A DNA stretch of 64,000 nucleotides from Bacteroidota bacterium (GCA_016721765.1 JADKHO010000004.1:806001-870000); one strand, 5' to 3'; counted from the first letter of the stretch, positions 44,183 to 53,908 are shown. Made by a program: numbers and translations. The notes: generated from the letters alone by a model not told the origin.

Positions 44183-44677
44183 TTATTTACTGCTCTTTTT
44201 TATCATTCTAAAATCATTCATGTAATATCCATCCCCAAAGTGATTGTCGACCACATCTGCAATTTTAAAACCCATCTTAAAATAGAAATTAACCGATTTA
44301 AAATTTTGGCGGTTTACAAAAAGTTGAATTTGAGAATAGTGCAAACTATCAAACACTAATCTAAAAATTGCTTCGCCCAAGCCTTGTTGTTGATTTTCTT
44401 GCAGAATGTAAAATTTATTCAAAAAACATTGGTCTGAATCTTCTAAACTAATCGCCATATAACCGCAATCTACTCCATCTGCGGAAGCGATAAAATAAGT
44501 ATAATTAGGGTTATTAATTTCTTTGCTTAATTGGGCAGTGGAATACATTTTTGCCAACATGTATTCAATTTGTTCCATGCTAATGATGTGTATATAATGC
44601 CTTTTCCAAATGCTTTCGGAAAGTGTTCGAATCAATGGAATATCGGCCAAATTTGCCTTTCTGATGGTTACCTTCAT
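44183..44677 (-). CDS. GNAT-family N-acetyltransferase
   Basis: 164 residues. N-terminal IRKANLADIPLIRTLSESIW; acetyl-CoA loop around LNKFYILQENQQQGLGEAIFRLV with the Q-x-x-G-L-G variant of the pyrophosphate-binding motif; C-terminal NFKSVNFYFKMGFKIADVVDN, the usual N-x-x-x-x-x-F-Y-x-x-x-G-F. The acceptor is unknown. It starts 12 nt after the amidotransferase gene and is probably cotranscribed with it. Confidence 0.87.
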   Translation of the reverse strand: MKVTIRKANLADIPLIRTLSESIWKRHYIHIISMEQIEYMLAKMYSTAQLSKEINNPNYTYFIASADGVDCGYMAISLEDSDQCFLNKFYILQENQQQGLGEAIFRLVFDSLHYSQIQLFVNRQNFKSVNFYFKMGFKIADVVDNHFGDGYYMNDFRMIKKSSK

Positions 44678-44689
44678 TATATGCGGATA

Positions 44690-45256
44690 TCAACTATCTA
44701 TCCAATTTTTTAGCAGCTTTTCACCGTATTCGGTGAGTATGGATTCGGGATGAAACTGCACGCCACTTAAATTATAGGTTGTGTGCCGCATGGCCATGAT
44801 GTTGCCGTCATTATCCACTGCTGTTATCTTAAATGCTTCAGGTAAAGTTAATTTATCCACCACCCATGAATGGTACCTTCCTCCTGCAAAAGTTGTGGGT
44901 ATATCACAAAACAAAGCATCCGGGGAAATAATGTGTGTAGGCAGCGCAACCCCATGAAAAACAATTGAAAGATTTACCAGCGATCCTCCCATAGCTACCG
45001 CCAAAGCTTGGTGGCCGAGGCAAACCCCTAGGATGCTTTTTGATTTATAATACCTTTGAATAAATGGCAACAGAATGCCTGCTTCCTCCGGTAATCCGGG
45101 ACCCGGTGAGAGTACAATTTTATCATAGGCTTCAAATTCAGCCAGCTCCATTTCATTATTTCGGCGCACCTCCACTTCGTAACCACTCACCTTTTCAATT
45201 AAATGAACCAGGTTGTAGGTAAATGAATCAAAGTTATCTAACAATAAAATTTTCAT
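44690..45256 (-). CDS. Anthranilate/aminodeoxychorismate synthase glutamine amidotransferase (TrpG/PabA)
   Basis: Class I glutaminase subunit that gives ammonia to the chorismate-using partner (TrpE or PabB). 188 residues. DNFDSFTYNLVH at the N-terminus, SPGPGLPEEAG as the oxyanion region, nucleophile Cys79 in GVCLGHQA, and the His/Glu pair in GVQFHPES. The separate role in folate or tryptophan cannot be told from this subunit, since one protein often serves both. The PabC-like gene in the window favours folate. No TrpE/PabB gene is visible. Confidence 0.9.
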   Translation of the reverse strand: MKILLLDNFDSFTYNLVHLIEKVSGYEVEVRRNNEMELAEFEAYDKIVLSPGPGLPEEAGILLPFIQRYYKSKSILGVCLGHQALAVAMGGSLVNLSIVFHGVALPTHIISPDALFCDIPTTFAGGRYHSWVVDKLTLPEAFKITAVDNDGNIMAMRHTTYNLSGVQFHPESILTEYGEKLLKNWIDS

Positions 45257-45332
45257 AGCTGGGGCACAAAGCGGGAATGAAAATAGTAATTTTTTAAAAG
45301 CACCTTGTTGCTCATTCGCTAAAAATTGGATT

Positions 45333-45370
45333 CAAAAAAAAGAGGCAACCCGAAATTCGAATTGCCTCTT
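45333..45370 (-). terminator. Rho-independent terminator of secDF
   Basis: On the minus strand AAGAGGCAA, a 13-nt loop, TTGCCTCTT and then a further run of Ts (A8 on the plus strand at 45334-45341). The stem is 9 bp and perfect, and lies 19 nt after the secDF stop. Confidence 0.85.
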
Positions 45371-45388
45371 CCTGATATGCTAAATTAA

Positions 45389-48300
45389 TTATTCGTGCTT
45401 TTGTTTGTCAAAATCTATTACTACCGGTGTTGCGATACAAATAGAAGAATAGGTTCCGATTACGATACCAATCAACAAAGCGAAAGAGAATCCTCGAATA
45501 ACTTCACCACCAAAAATAAAGATGGCCAACAATACAAAGAAAATAGTTAAAGATGTATTGATGGTACGGCTTAAGGTACTGTTCAACGCATAGTTAATGA
45601 TTGTAGTTTGCTCTTTACCTTGCAATTCCTTTTTGTTATTGGTGCTCAAGTATTCACGAATTCTGTCAAATACCACAACGGTATCGGTCATCGAATAAGC
45701 CATTACCGTTAAAATAGCAGCAATAAAGTTAGCATCAATCTCTAAAGAGAAAGGCAATACTCCATTAAAGATGGCATAGCAGGAAAGAACGATAAGCACA
45801 TCGTGAAACAAGGCCACTACCGCTCCCAAACCATACTGCCATTTGCGGAATCGGATGAAGATGAAAATAAACATCAAAATACAAGAGAAAACAACTGCCC
45901 AAACAGATGATACTTTAATATCGTCGGAGATATTTTCACCTACTTTTTGAGAACTCATGATTTCGTACTTACCACCCAATGTAGTTAAGCCTTCATTCAT
46001 CTTCGCTTCCACTTTTGCATCCACATCAGCAGAATTATCGTCGATCAAGTAAGGTGTAGTAATTTTTACCTGATTGTCTTTACCAAATGTTTTTACTTCG
46101 GGAGCAGCAGTAAGCGGTGCAGCTAATGCTTCACGCACTTTTTCAGGTTCCATGTCTTTGTCGAAACGCACTACATAAGTTCTTCCTCCTTTAAAATCCA
46201 CCCCAAAATTTAACCCGTGCATGGTATATCCTACAATTCCTAGCGCAATGATTGCCCCAGAAAACATATAGTACAACTTACGTTTTGCAACGAAATTAAT
46301 GTTAATGTTTTTAAACATGTGCTCAGTGCGTTTTGTACTGAAAGTAATCACACGGTTTTTATCAAGCATATTTTCAAAAATCAAACGAGAAATAAAAATC
46401 GCGCTGAACAAGGAAGTTAAAATACCAATGATTAAAGTAGTTGCAAAACCTTGAATTGGACCTGTTCCAAAAACATACAAAATGATACCCAACAATAAAG
46501 TAGTGATGTTGGAATCGATTACCGATGACATGGCATTGTGGAAACCTTCTTTAATGGCCTGTTTCACCGAATTACCGGCATGCAACTCTTCACGAACCCG
46601 TTCAAAAATCAAAATGTTAGCATCTACCGACATACCGATGGTAAGCACGATACCGGCAATACCCGGTAAGGTTAGCACTGCACCCAGCGAAGCAAGAATT
46701 CCCATGATAAAGAATACGTTTGCAAAGAGTGCCACATCGGCCACCCAACCCGCACGGCTGTAATAGAATCCCATAAATAAAAGCACTAATATCAAGGCAA
46801 TTACGAAGGATAACAAACCATTTACAATCGCTTCTTTACCTAAAGATGGACCCACCACAGCTTCTTGCACAATGCGCGCAGGAGCAGGAAGTTTACCGGC
46901 CTTAAGAATGTTAGCCAAATCTTTCGCCTCAGTAATATCAAAGTTTCCGGTAATAGATGAACGTCCACCGCTAATTTCAGATTGTACGGTTGGGAAGGAA
47001 TACACTGAGTTATCCAAAACAATGGCAACACTTTTACCAATGTTTTCTTTCGTTAAGCGTTTCCAAGTTTGAGCGCCTTCGGAGTTCATCGACATAGAAA
47101 CCTCGGCTTTAGAGCTATTCTGAGCAAAATCTCCACTCGCATCTGTAATCACATTTCCTTCTAAAGGAGCACGATTTTCGCGGTTTGATTTAATTGCAAC
47201 CAATTGCAAACGTCTTTCTTCTTTATCAAAAGCTTTAACCGTCCATAAGGGTCTCAAGTTCTGTGGCAACAAGCCTTTTACAGCTTGCATTTGCAGCATT
47301 TGATTCACTTTAGCAGTATCTGCAATTAAAGCAGTTCCGATAACCGGCCCCGGAGCAGCATAAAACTGACCTTTATCGCCGCGTTGAACGGCAGGAGTTA
47401 ACACTTCAAACAATGGGTTTTCTTGCTTAGCTTTAGTAGTATCATTTTTCGAAGCCAATTTATTGGTATCCTTTTTAGCTGAACCTAAAGAAGCTCCTTC
47501 ACTTTCGGATTTGTTAGCCGAAGAATCGGTTTTAGCAACATCCGCCACCGGATTCAGTTTTGCATCTGCGGAAGCGCTAGCAGTATCAGCCTTTGCAGTA
47601 TCTTTTGCCAATTCAGGGTGAAGTATAGCAGCTAATTTTTCGTTTGCTTTAATTAACAAGGGAGAAATTTCACTATTGTCGTAGGTTTCCCAGAATTCCA
47701 AGTTGGCTGTTCCTTGTAATAATTTACGAACGCGTTCTTTTTCTTTTACACCTGGTAATTCAATAAGTATACGTCCTGAAATACCTAATTTTTGGATGTT
47801 AGGTTGAGTCACCCCAAATTTATCGATACGTGTACGAAGGATTTTTTCAGAGCGATCGATTGCATCGGTAGCTTCCTTGCGGATAACAGCAATAACTTCT
47901 TCGTTGGTAGATTCGTACTTAATTTTGTCTTTTAATTCTATTGTATTAAAAATAGCAGCTAATTTTCCGTTTGGAGAAACCTCTTTATAGCTTTCGGCAA
48001 AAAGGGTTACATAGTCTTTTTGGCTATTTTTCATTTTTTGATTCGCCACTTGCAAGGCTTTGTTGAAGGCTGAATCAGTGCTATTTTTGCTCATTGCACG
48101 AATCAAATCCACCACCGATACCTCAAGGGTTACGTTCATACCGCCACGTAAATCCAGACCAAGGTTGATTTCCTTTTCTTTACACTCACGGTAGGTGTAG
48201 TTTTTTAACAGGATGTTATACAAGGGCAAACCAGCAATTGAATCGAGATAATGTTTGCTGATGGATTCTTTAACTGAATCGGGGTTTGCTTTTGCTGCTT

Positions 48301-48451
48301 CACTTAAATTTTGCATGGAAGCAAATTTTGTAGCTGCATATTCGGTCGCTCTCTTCTCAGCATTGTGCGTGATGAGCGTAAACGACAATTGAAAAATACA
48401 AACAACCGCTAAGGCAATAGCGAAAAACTTAATGGCACCTTTATTTTGCAT
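45389..48451 (-). CDS. secDF: Protein translocase subunit SecDF (fused SecD and SecF)
   Basis: Proton-driven helper of the Sec channel that pulls exported proteins from the periplasmic side. 1020 residues, with SecD (1-~670) and SecF (~690-1010) in one chain, as is usual in Bacteroidota. First membrane segment near the N-terminus; GLDLRGGMNVTLEV near residue 97; a large periplasmic P1 domain with a Ser/Ala/Lys-rich linker (~280-340); GIAGIVLTIGMSVDANILIFERVREE with the transmembrane Asp; then SecF GVDFKGGRTYVVRF and YSMTDTVVVFDRIRE. Twelve membrane segments expected. Monocistronic with its own terminator. Confidence 0.97.
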   Translation of the reverse strand: MQNKGAIKFFAIALAVVCIFQLSFTLITHNAEKRATEYAATKFASMQNLSEAAKANPDSVKESISKHYLDSIAGLPLYNILLKNYTYRECKEKEINLGLDLRGGMNVTLEVSVVDLIRAMSKNSTDSAFNKALQVANQKMKNSQKDYVTLFAESYKEVSPNGKLAAIFNTIELKDKIKYESTNEEVIAVIRKEATDAIDRSEKILRTRIDKFGVTQPNIQKLGISGRILIELPGVKEKERVRKLLQGTANLEFWETYDNSEISPLLIKANEKLAAILHPELAKDTAKADTASASADAKLNPVADVAKTDSSANKSESEGASLGSAKKDTNKLASKNDTTKAKQENPLFEVLTPAVQRGDKGQFYAAPGPVIGTALIADTAKVNQMLQMQAVKGLLPQNLRPLWTVKAFDKEERRLQLVAIKSNRENRAPLEGNVITDASGDFAQNSSKAEVSMSMNSEGAQTWKRLTKENIGKSVAIVLDNSVYSFPTVQSEISGGRSSITGNFDITEAKDLANILKAGKLPAPARIVQEAVVGPSLGKEAIVNGLLSFVIALILVLLFMGFYYSRAGWVADVALFANVFFIMGILASLGAVLTLPGIAGIVLTIGMSVDANILIFERVREELHAGNSVKQAIKEGFHNAMSSVIDSNITTLLLGIILYVFGTGPIQGFATTLIIGILTSLFSAIFISRLIFENMLDKNRVITFSTKRTEHMFKNININFVAKRKLYYMFSGAIIALGIVGYTMHGLNFGVDFKGGRTYVVRFDKDMEPEKVREALAAPLTAAPEVKTFGKDNQVKITTPYLIDDNSADVDAKVEAKMNEGLTTLGGKYEIMSSQKVGENISDDIKVSSVWAVVFSCILMFIFIFIRFRKWQYGLGAVVALFHDVLIVLSCYAIFNGVLPFSLEIDANFIAAILTVMAYSMTDTVVVFDRIREYLSTNNKKELQGKEQTTIINYALNSTLSRTINTSLTIFFVLLAIFIFGGEVIRGFSFALLIGIVIGTYSSICIATPVVIDFDKQKHE

Positions 48452-48489
48452 AATAATCTATTGATTGATTTAATTTTTTTTTAAGCCTG

Positions 48490-48497
48490 CAAATATA
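48490..48497 (-). promoter_or_regulatory. -7 box of secDF
   Basis: On the minus strand TATATTTG, an exact TAnnTTTG, 38 nt before the secDF ATG. No TTG at the -33 distance. Confidence 0.5.
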
Positions 48498-48578
48498 GAA
48501 TAAATATGAATATGAAAAGCAGTGCATTTGTATACCTTATTTTGCTTGGATTTAAGGCAGATTATAGAAGATTAAAGC

Positions 48579-48586
48579 TACTTTTG
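48579..48586 (+). promoter_or_regulatory. -7 box of the pseudouridine synthase gene
   Basis: TACTTTTG, an exact TAnnTTTG, 37 nt before the ATG at 48624. No -33 TTG at standard spacing; TTG at 48546 is 30 nt away. Confidence 0.5.
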
Positions 48587-48623
48587 CAACAAAATATGTA
48601 AAAAATTGCCCGAGAATTAGTGA

Positions 48624-49331
48624 ATGATACAATTTAACGACATCCTCTACGAAGACAACCACATCATTGCCGTAAATAAAAAGCCCTCACAAATTGTGCA
48701 AGGCGATAAAACCGGCGATGCTCCCATGAGCGATTATGTGAAGGCCTATATTAAAGAAAAATATGCCAAACCCGGTGAGGTTTTTTTAGGTACTGTGCAT
48801 CGCATCGATCGGCCGGTAAGCGGCGTAGTGTTATTTGCCCGCACCAGCAAAGCATTGACACGGCTCAATGAGATGTTTAAAACCAAAGAAATTAAAAAAA
48901 CCTATTGGGCAGCAGTTAAAGAAAAACCGGAAACGGAATCGGGCACCTTAATTAACTACCTCAAAAAAAACGAAGCTAAAAATCGCAGTTTTACCCATCC
49001 CGAAGGCACTCCGGGTGCATTGCGCTGTGAACTGGACTTTAAAATAATTGCACATGCAACTCATTACTATTTGCTAGAGATTAACCCACATACCGGTAGG
49101 CATCATCAAATTCGTGTGCAACTATCAGCTATGGGAAGTTCAATTAAAGGCGATGTTAAATATGGATTTAAACGCGGAAATGAAGACGCATCAATACATT
49201 TACACGCCCGCTCGGTAGATTTTATTCATCCTGTATCAAAAGAAAAGATACATATTACCGCGCCTCCACCCGATGAAGTACTTTGGAATGAATTTTTACG
49301 TATTTTACAGGCTCAAACCATTGATCATTAA
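48624..49331 (+). CDS. RluA-family pseudouridine synthase
   Basis: Isomerises uridine to pseudouridine in rRNA or tRNA. 235 residues, catalytic domain only (no S4 domain), like RluC/TruC-type short forms. Catalytic Asp62 in HRIDRPVSGVVLFAR, the KTYWAAV strand, and INPHTGRHHQIRVQLSAMG near the C-terminal half. The target base cannot be told from sequence. It starts 172 nt from the divergent secDF gene; the response-regulator gene follows after 2 nt. Confidence 0.92.
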   Translation: MIQFNDILYEDNHIIAVNKKPSQIVQGDKTGDAPMSDYVKAYIKEKYAKPGEVFLGTVHRIDRPVSGVVLFARTSKALTRLNEMFKTKEIKKTYWAAVKEKPETESGTLINYLKKNEAKNRSFTHPEGTPGALRCELDFKIIAHATHYYLLEINPHTGRHHQIRVQLSAMGSSIKGDVKYGFKRGNEDASIHLHARSVDFIHPVSKEKIHITAPPPDEVLWNEFLRILQAQTIDH

Positions 49332-49333
49332 GT

Positions 49334-49984
49334 ATGTCAGTAATCAAAACCCCTATAAAAATTTTGCTTGTCGACGACCATCAAATGATGCTCGATGGCT
49401 TGGGCTCCTTGCTTAAAAGCGAAAAGCGATTCGACTTAACCGGCTTTTGTACCAGTGCGAAAGATGCTTTAGAACTAATTGCGGCTAATCTTCCTGATAT
49501 TGTAATTACGGATATTAACATGCCCGGTATGAATGGAGTAGAGCTTACTCGAAACATCAAAAAATATTTTCCTCAAATTAAAGTGTTAGCCCTTAGCATG
49601 TTCGGCGAGCGAAGCACCATTAGCGAAATGCTGGAAGCAGGCATTTCAGGCTACATCTTAAAAAACACCGGAAAGGAAGAATTAATAAGGGCCTTGGTAA
49701 AAATTTATGAAGGGGGGCTATTTTTTGGGGATGAGATAACCAGTGAGATGATGAAATCAATAACTGAAAAAACGGAGGTAAAAGAAGCAGAAGTGCATTT
49801 AACCGATCGTGAAATAGAAATTGTTAAGCTGATCGCTGCCGAAAAAAGCAATCTCGAAATAGCAGAAGCACTTTTTATTAGTGAACGAACCGTTGAAACC
49901 CATCGAAAAAATATTTTCCGAAAAACCAATACCAAAGGGGTTATCGGCTTATTGAAAATGGCCTTGGAAATGAAATGGATTTAA
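49334..49984 (+). CDS. NarL/LuxR-type response regulator
   Basis: 216-residue DNA-binding response regulator. Receiver domain 1-~125 with acidic pocket Asp14-Asp15 (LVDDHQ), phosphoryl Asp60 (VITDINMPGMNG) and conserved Ser/Lys (ALSMFG, ILKNTGKEE). LuxR-type HTH at about 150-210: LTDREIEIVKLIAAEKSNLEIAE and RTVETHRKNIFRK. It follows the pseudouridine synthase by 2 nt, and no histidine kinase gene lies in the window, so its partner is elsewhere. Confidence 0.93.
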   Translation: MSVIKTPIKILLVDDHQMMLDGLGSLLKSEKRFDLTGFCTSAKDALELIAANLPDIVITDINMPGMNGVELTRNIKKYFPQIKVLALSMFGERSTISEMLEAGISGYILKNTGKEELIRALVKIYEGGLFFGDEITSEMMKSITEKTEVKEAEVHLTDREIEIVKLIAAEKSNLEIAEALFISERTVETHRKNIFRKTNTKGVIGLLKMALEMKWI

Positions 49985-50318
49985 TCTTTTAAGAATTTCA
50001 TCTCCCTCTTAAAATATAAATATTGGCCCCCTATCCGTGCTGGTGGGTATATAAAATTACCACTAAATACGTATTGACCGGAAACGCAGGCTTTTGGAGT
50101 TTTGAAGAAAAAATTCAAGACATGAAAGCAATCGTAAAATTAACCATCGGCGGCATCCCGGGAACTTCTCTTTAATACTCCCATATTTACGTTTTGGAAT
50201 ACCCTTCCCGCTAAGGAAACTTATCGAATTAAGTATTTAGCAGCTTAACATTCGCTATAAATAGCTTTGTAGCTTTTATGAAAATCGACTAAATTTCTAG
50301 TTCGCAATACTTAGGGTG
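49985..50318. other. 334-bp gap with no recognisable gene
   Basis: Between the response-regulator gene and the DUF218 gene. The only candidate frame with ATG (50122, 17 codons, ending TAA) is too short and has no context. There is no repeat, tRNA or clear terminator. Base composition is like that of nearby intergenic DNA. Confidence 0.6.
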
Positions 50319-50921
50319 CTAATAAAACAATAGCTCCCATTGTACTTTCATTCGGGCCAATGCTTCGTACAAATAAAATTTATAATTCATTGTTTTATAC
50401 TCACCTGCTGAAAAGCCAATTGGATGTAATCCCATTCTTTTTGCAACAAATAGCGCACGTTCCAAATGAAGTCGTTGACTTATAATTACAACACTATCCC
50501 CTTCATATTTTTTTGCATAGTTAAGTAGGCTTCGAAATGTGCTATTACCATTATTATCAAGCACAATTGATTTTGCCGGAATGCCTTTTTTAAGTAAAAA
50601 ATCATTCATGTCTTCGGGTTCATTATAATAGGGGCGTTTTATTTTTCCGCTGCAAACAATTCGCAGCAATTTATTTTTTGAGTTGAGTTTTACACATGCA
50701 TTCATGCGGTTAGAAAAGGTTGTATTTTGCCATTCTCCCAAAGGAGAATTTCCGGCACCGAGTATTAAAACATTATGGTAATTCCCCAGCCTACTGAGTT
50801 CAGTATGAATGTTACTACGGTTGCTAATTGAAATAAGAAAATAGTTTACTACTATAAAACACACTAGAAACAACGGTAGTATTAACACAAGAAGCAACAA
50901 ACGATTAAGCCATTTTTTCAT
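50319..50921 (-). CDS. DUF218/SanA-ElyC-type membrane-anchored protein
   Basis: 200 residues from ATG 50921 (the frame extends three codons up to a TTG). One N-terminal membrane segment (about 4-30), then a DUF218 domain with the usual order: VLILGAGNSPLGE, RMNACVKL, RIVCSGK, DMNDFLLKKGIP, SIVLDNNGNSTFRSLLNYAK and VVIISQRLHLERALFVAKRMG. Relatives SanA and ElyC act in envelope integrity and peptidoglycan or lipid-carrier turnover, but the reaction is unknown. It stands alone. Confidence 0.88.
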   Translation of the reverse strand: MKKWLNRLLLLVLILPLFLVCFIVVNYFLISISNRSNIHTELSRLGNYHNVLILGAGNSPLGEWQNTTFSNRMNACVKLNSKNKLLRIVCSGKIKRPYYNEPEDMNDFLLKKGIPAKSIVLDNNGNSTFRSLLNYAKKYEGDSVVIISQRLHLERALFVAKRMGLHPIGFSAGEYKTMNYKFYLYEALARMKVQWELLFY

Positions 50922-51086
50922 TTCCTGCAATATTACGCAAGTTCGACCGCTTGATAAAGTTTATCTATAAGTGCAAGTTTTTAAAAACAGCCAAAATCCC
51001 TATTCCCAGTGGGCTATAGTTATAAAATCAAATTCGAATGGGCAAAAATTATTTTTCAAGCGCAAGGATTTTATTATTTTTAGAGC

Positions 51087-51215
51087 ATGGAAAATTCCCC
51101 ACCAAAAAGATATTTTACCAGGGCTTGGCTTAAGAAGATTGGCTGGATAGGTTTTTTCTTTTTCCTTATCAAAGGTCTTGTATGGCTTGCCCTTGCTTAT
51201 TATATTGCAAAGTAA
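51087..51215 (+). CDS. 42-residue single-pass membrane protein
   Basis: Short frame with ATG at 51087 and TAA at 51213-51215. The N-terminal half is basic with aromatics (PPKRYFTRAWLKKIGW) and the C-terminal half is one hydrophobic helix (IGFFFFLIKGLVWLALAYY) ending in IAK. The layout (basic end, Gly-Trp, Phe/Leu helix with a single Lys) is that of a real small membrane protein with the basic end inside, not a random frame. I recall similar short proteins in other Bacteroidota but cannot name a family. It sits alone between DUF218 and yitT-like genes. Confidence 0.6.
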   Translation: MENSPPKRYFTRAWLKKIGWIGFFFFLIKGLVWLALAYYIAK

Positions 51216-51283
51216 TTTGATGGTGTTAAGTATTGATTTTCTAATCAGTAACTTTACAGCTCTTACACAAAACCCCACACCGC

Positions 51284-52261
51284 ATGAATCCCATTCTTTC
51301 GCAACTCATAATAAATACAGCACAAAGAGCAAAGAAAAAGAATCGCATTAAAAGAGATACGTATTCCTCCTTTGAGCTTGCAAGAGCATACCGTAAATTA
51401 AAATTAGAAGCGATTGAATTAACGAAAGATTTTTTTTTGATTACCCTAGGTATATTTTCGGCAGCGTTTGGCTTAGAAAGTTTTTTACTTCCCAGTAATT
51501 TTATTGATGGCGGCGCAACAGGAATTGCATTACTGATTTCAGAAATAAGCAAGTTATCCCTTTCATTTTTATTAATCCTTATAAATATTCCATTCTTGTT
51601 TCTTGGATTTAATATCATAGGGAAACAATTTGCTGTAAAAGCAGCACTTGCCATTGGTGGACTTGCAGTAGTTATAGCAACCGTTCATTTTCCAAGCATT
51701 ACGCATGACAAATTACTTGTGGCCTTATTTGGTGGATTTTTTTTAGGTGCGGGAATTGGATTAACCGTGCGTGGTGGTGCAGTGCTGGATGGAACCGAAG
51801 TATTGGCAATCGCGCTTAGTAGAAAACTTGGTACCACCATCGGCGATATTATCATAATCATAAATGTGGTGGTTTTTTCATCCGCAGCATATTTTCTATC
51901 AATTGAAACTGCACTCTATTCGATGATTACTTATTTAGCAGCTTCAAAAACCTTGGATTTTGTAATTGAAGGAATTGAGGAGTATACCGGTATAACGATT
52001 GTGAGTGCGCACTTCGAAGAAATTCGTGTAATGATTACTGATGAACTGCGCAGAGGGGTTACCGTTTACAAAGGACGTAGAGGCTTTGGCTCACATGGGC
52101 ACAATAAGGAAGTAGATATTATTTACACGGTGGTAACGCGATTAGAGGTGAATAAAATTAATACCGAAATCGAAAAAATTGATCCCAATGCATTTGTGAT
52201 TATGAGCAGCATTCGGGATACCAAAGGGGGCATGATTAAAAAAAGAGCTTTTAAACATTAA
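51284..52261 (+). CDS. YitT family membrane protein (DUF2179 C-terminal domain)
   Basis: 325 residues. A basic N-terminus of about 45 residues, longer than in Bacillus homologues, then five to six membrane segments with SAAFGLESFLLPSNFIDGGATGIALL (shown partly) and FFLGAGIGLTVRGGAVLDGTEVLAI. The C-terminal cytoplasmic DUF2179 domain is about 240-320, with GVTVYKGRRGFG and IYTVVTRLEV. The family is widespread; its substrate is unknown. It has no cotranscribed neighbour. Confidence 0.9.
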   Translation: MNPILSQLIINTAQRAKKKNRIKRDTYSSFELARAYRKLKLEAIELTKDFFLITLGIFSAAFGLESFLLPSNFIDGGATGIALLISEISKLSLSFLLILINIPFLFLGFNIIGKQFAVKAALAIGGLAVVIATVHFPSITHDKLLVALFGGFFLGAGIGLTVRGGAVLDGTEVLAIALSRKLGTTIGDIIIIINVVVFSSAAYFLSIETALYSMITYLAASKTLDFVIEGIEEYTGITIVSAHFEEIRVMITDELRRGVTVYKGRRGFGSHGHNKEVDIIYTVVTRLEVNKINTEIEKIDPNAFVIMSSIRDTKGGMIKKRAFKH

Positions 52262-52393
52262 TTAATTTATTGCAAATACCGATACAATAATCTGCTTAGC
52301 CCATTTCTTTTCTTCACCTAACAAATCAAGTGCACCTTCACTGCACAATCAGTAAAAGAATTTATTTTAGCTGCTAGAATAAATTCAAAATTT

Positions 52394-53908
52394 ATGGCGC
52401 GCACACTTTGGATTACCCTTATTTCTTTATTTTTTTTTAGCAACAATTTGTTAGCTCAGCTCGATACAACTGAAACTGCCCGTCAGTTGAGTTATATTCA
52501 TAAGTACGCTGAAGCTGATGCACTGCTTACTGCATTCGAAAAAACACATCCCAACGATATTAATGCTGTACGATTACATGCACAAATTTTATATTGGATG
52601 AAAGATTATTCTGCTGCGCTTAATTTGTGTTCCTCTTATTTGAAAAACAATCCTGAATGGCATTTTTTAAAATTAGATTATGCCCGAATGCTTTATGAAT
52701 TGCAGCAGTGGAAAAAAGCGAAAGTCGTTTTAATTGAATACCAGGTCGCTGGAAATTCAAACATTGAAGCAAAAAATATGCTTGCTACAATTGCCTATTG
52801 GCAAGGTAAAACCAAGACCTCTGAAAAACTTTTTAATGCTGTATTAAATTATTATCCAACAAATGAGTGGGCAAAAAACTATTTGAACGAAATCAAAAAT
52901 GCCAAAGCGCCTTATGCAAAATTAACATCGTGCTACAGCAGCGATACTCAACCCATGTCGGCCTTGCATGCAGGCATTGAAACTGGTGTTTATCGTTCGC
53001 ATTTGCTTGCGCCTAAATTTACTATGGAATGGCAAAAAGCTGATTCCGGAAATAGTTCAGCAACTGGCTACTCCAGCGAAATTTCGAACAAGTTTTTCTT
53101 TAGTGGCATAAAAACAGAAATTCAATTAAGTGCTGGAATAGTGACCCCATTGGCAACAAATTCAATACATGGCATAGGAACTATTGAGGTAAAAAATCAG
53201 TTCCACAAAAATTTTTCTATCTCGCTCTGCGTTGCACGAAAAAACTATCAATACACGCTTTCCAACTTTAGCACTGCCATCATGTATACAGATTATGCCG
53301 CAACAATTTCCTTTTTCAAAGAAAAAATAGGCAGTGGCAAAACAGCTTATACGTTTCAGCAATTCGACGATAACAATTCTGTTCAACAGTATTATGCCTG
53401 GTTGCTTTCACCTGCGCTTCGCCTTTCAAAATTTGAATTTTATTTGGGATATAATTTTAATTACTCGAGCAGCCAATACAATCGCTATAATTTAACCACA
53501 ACGCCTTTGCAAGCCATTGTGCAGTTTGACGAATCCGGAAAAATACCGGCTGCATACTCACCCTATTTCACTCCACAAAATCAACAGATACACTCCCTCC
53601 TGGCAAATGTAATTTTTACTACCGGCAAAAAGACAAGTATTGCATTAAATGCAAATTAAGCAGTAGATGCAAAAGCGGAAAGCCCTTATCTCTATTTTGA
53701 TAACAATGAAAACAATAAGTTAATAATTGTGCACGATTACTATTCGCAAAAATATTCCCCTCTCGAATTAAGTGCAAACCTCAAGCTTAGGCCAACAATT
53801 AAGTTCGCGATAGAGTTAACTTACAAATACCAAAAAGCATTTTATTTTGAGCAACATTCCGCCTTCCTTAATTTGACTTATCGATTTATTAATGGCAAAG
53901 GACGATAA
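52394..53908 (+). pseudogene. YaiO-like outer-membrane protein with TPR, interrupted by an in-frame TAA
   Basis: Reading starts at ATG 52394 with a signal peptide (residues 1-~21, NNLLAQ), then TPR-like helices (~30-170) and beta-strands of a YaiO-type barrel. A TAA at 53657-53659 stops it after 421 residues. The same frame then stays open for 82 more codons to a TAA at 53906-53908 and ends in LNLTYRFINGKGR, a typical last barrel strand. An intact gene would be 504 residues, and its stop would overlap the next gene by 17 nt, as in a tight operon. So this is a nonsense-mutated or mis-sequenced gene. The role proposed from the GT2 and GH26 neighbours is polysaccharide export. Confidence 0.8.

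Noticed and set aside
50122..50175. 17-codon frame after the response regulator
   Set aside because: Too short, not membrane-like, no promoter or conserved context.
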